Source of the DNA: Lachnospiraceae bacterium UBA5902
Lineage (GTDB): Bacteria; Bacillota; Clostridia; Lachnospirales; Lachnospiraceae
Direction: 5' to 3'
Assembly: GCA_002431865.1 (NCBI GenBank)
Contig: DJEI01000064.1
Location: 34,374-39,820 of the forward strand
DNA: 5,447 bases
The notes under the pieces were generated by a model. That model made no database searches, was not told the DNA's origin, and saw only the letters and a program-made list of their open reading frames with translations. The translations under genes and the position numbers were made by a program. This document shows positions 4,068 through 5,447 of this stretch, in pieces. Within the stretch, counting starts at the first letter, position 1; each line of letters starts with the position of its first letter.

Positions 4068-5447
4068 TTATTCTGCCTTTCCAATTGAAAGAAATCCATT
4101 GTCGTTCGACTGAAGCAGGAACGAAAGCCCGATCTTCTTCTTTGACTCCTCAGTCGCAACATAGATCTCACCAGTCTCAACCAGAGACTTCGCAATCTCA
4201 AGCACCTTATCCTTGAACATCATCATCTCACGACGATCTCTGGAGCTCAGCTTGAACAGATACTGGTTCTTTGAGCTGATCAACAGGATGCTGTAAGAAT
4301 GTACGTTGTTCTTTGTCTCACGCATACCGGAACCGATCATACGGGAGTTCGCAATGATGATCTCTGCATTCTCATCCGGCAGATACTCAGACAGGATCAG
4401 CTTGTAGATCTTCAGGTAATCCTCTTCCTGATCTGCGCTGACTGGCATCTCAGCTACCGCAAACTCTACCACAGAGTCTGCAAGCTTGATCGTACCACCC
4501 TCGTCGTTGATCACGGCTGTGCTCTCTTTCGGAACACACAGGCGGAAAAACTTGTTCTCGATAACCTTCTGACCACTGGTTGGCTGCTTGATAACAAGGT
4601 CTGTATACTTCTTCTCCAACATATTCATGGAGATGATCGCGCTGTCATCACCAGTCTCGGCGATCTCGCACAACTCCCGATACAAATCTACGATATCTGG
4701 TGTGATATAAGCTACCATCTCAACAATCTTCTTCACAGCAGGAACGTATGCCTGCTTTGCACTCTGCATATAAAGCTCGATCTGCCTGCTCATATCGTTT
4801 GTCTTGCCAGCCTTATATTCGATAACCTTGAACAAATTGTCCTTATCGAAGTCCTCATATCCATGATCGTAAGCTTTCTCAAAATACTTGATACTCTTGA
4901 TCTCGCCGCGATAATTCTCATCTGCCTCCTGCTGCTGGTAGATCTTACCAAGCTCGTAAGCAGCCTGATAGCTTCCCAGTCCAAGTGCTTCCAAAAATGC
5001 TTTCTCGATCTCATATGAATTTGCAATGTAGAACACCTGACTCTGCTTGTACAATGCAACCTTCAAAGCTGCTGGTCCGCTTCCGGCTTCTACAGAACGC
5101 TCCCAGGTCTCCACAGAACGCTGCAGATCCTCATTACCAAGCTCCTGAATATCCTTGATGTAAGCTTCCGCCTCCAGAATACCATTTGCCTGTGCTTCCT
5201 TGAAATACTCTAACGCCTTGATACCATCACGCTTCGTACGAAGCACGCCATAGTAATAAAAACGTCCCAGATAGAATGCAACCCGTCGATGTCCAAGACG
5301 ATGTGCTGTCTCGTACCAGTTGAGTGCCTTCATGTAATCCTTCATCTTCTGATCGTAGATGTTACCAAGCAGGAATGCCAGATCCGGATCTTTTGTCGCA
5401 TCAAACAACTGCTTTGCATAACTGATTGTCTTCTCGAGATCCTTATA
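4068..5447 (-). CDS. Sel1/TPR-like repeat protein with C-terminal domain, 5' end outside the window
   Basis: The frame is open from the right edge to a stop at 4070-4068, giving 459 visible residues. A TTG at 5408 could be read as a start, but the 13 codons before it (YKDLEKTISYAKQ) continue the same repeat pattern, so the real start lies beyond the window. Sel1-like helical repeats are clear at about residues 20-55 (LAFLLGNIYDQ..KALNWYETAHRLGH), 56-90 (VAFYLGRFYYYG..KALEYFKEAQANG) and 160-197 (AAYELGKIYQQQ..KSIKYFEKAYDHG), with weaker helical repeats up to about 275. From about 295 to 435 there is a separate alpha/beta domain (FFRLCVPKES..GGTIKLADSVVEFAVAEMP..YSILLISSKNQYLFKLS). It resembles PsbP/DUF1795-like folds in its strand pattern only. 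No signal peptide can be judged. Sel1 proteins usually act as protein-interaction scaffolds; the partner is unknown. A strong terminator follows, so it is a separate transcription unit. Confidence 0.82.
   Translation of the reverse strand, partial: YKDLEKTISYAKQLFDATKDPDLAFLLGNIYDQKMKDYMKALNWYETAHRLGHRRVAFYLGRFYYYGVLRTKRDGIKALEYFKEAQANGILEAEAYIKDIQELGNEDLQRSVETWERSVEAGSGPAALKVALYKQSQVFYIANSYEIEKAFLEALGLGSYQAAYELGKIYQQQEADENYRGEIKSIKYFEKAYDHGYEDFDKDNLFKVIEYKAGKTNDMSRQIELYMQSAKQAYVPAVKKIVEMVAYITPDIVDLYRELCEIAETGDDSAIISMNMLEKKYTDLVIKQPTSGQKVIENKFFRLCVPKESTAVINDEGGTIKLADSVVEFAVAEMPVSADQEEDYLKIYKLILSEYLPDENAEIIIANSRMIGSGMRETKNNVHSYSILLISSKNQYLFKLSSRDRREMMMFKDKVLEIAKSLVETGEIYVATEESKKKIGLSFLLQSNDNGFLSIGKAE

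Noticed and set aside
3579..4216. Several overlapping plus-strand ORFs of about 120-160 aa, rich in Pro, Phe, Leu and Ser
   Set aside because: They arise from the pyrimidine-rich 113-bp repeat, where stops are rare in every frame. The period shifts the frame each unit, starts lack ribosome binding sites, and the reading runs through a terminator into the antisense of the Sel1-type gene.
4299..5018. 239-aa plus-strand ORF
   Set aside because: It is the antisense shadow of the Sel1-type gene, whose repeat pattern and terminator are clear.

Overview
All recognisable genes lie on the minus strand, so the window reads from right to left. Strong AGGAG/GGAGG ribosome binding sites at 6-8 nt spacing, moderate GC in the genes, AT-rich intergenic DNA and the gene families seen all suggest a low-to-mid GC Firmicute, most likely a gut Clostridium relative (Lachnospiraceae-like). 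This placement is inference; no marker gene is present.

Layout from right to left. (1) 5447-4068: the 3' part of a gene for a Sel1/TPR-type repeat protein with a distinct C-terminal domain. It ends in a very good intrinsic terminator (4012-4053). (2) 4003-3656: a non-coding, pyrimidine-rich 113-bp tandem repeat array with nested sub-repeats and a hairpin near the start of each unit. (3) 3654-3544: a promoter region holding three copies of an 18-bp inverted repeat, T(G/A)ACAA-N6-TT(G/A)TCA. One copy covers the -35 of a near-consensus promoter. (4) 3492-1953: a compact cluster of an unrecognised protein with a membrane C-terminus, a small XRE-type repressor, a tiny two-helix membrane protein that appears to carry a frameshift, a possible 45-aa ORF, and a stand-alone copy of the C-terminal domain of the FakA/DAK-like fatty acid kinase family. 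The first three reading frames overlap one another. (5) 1841-641: a membrane-anchored alpha/beta-hydrolase (lipase-like) gene whose N-terminal membrane segment is one frame out, at a run of seven A. (6) 617-300: intergenic DNA with four related palindromes and one possible decayed copy. (7) 251-1: the start of an AT-rich gene of unknown function, cut by the window edge.

The most coherent system is segment 3-4. A small XRE repressor lies inside the cluster whose promoter carries three matching palindromes, which points to an autoregulated operon of unknown, probably membrane-linked, function. Two apparent single-base frameshifts (lipase and small membrane protein) could be real decay, phase variation or sequencing error, and reads would settle this. 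No RNA genes, CRISPR arrays or insertion sequences were recognised.
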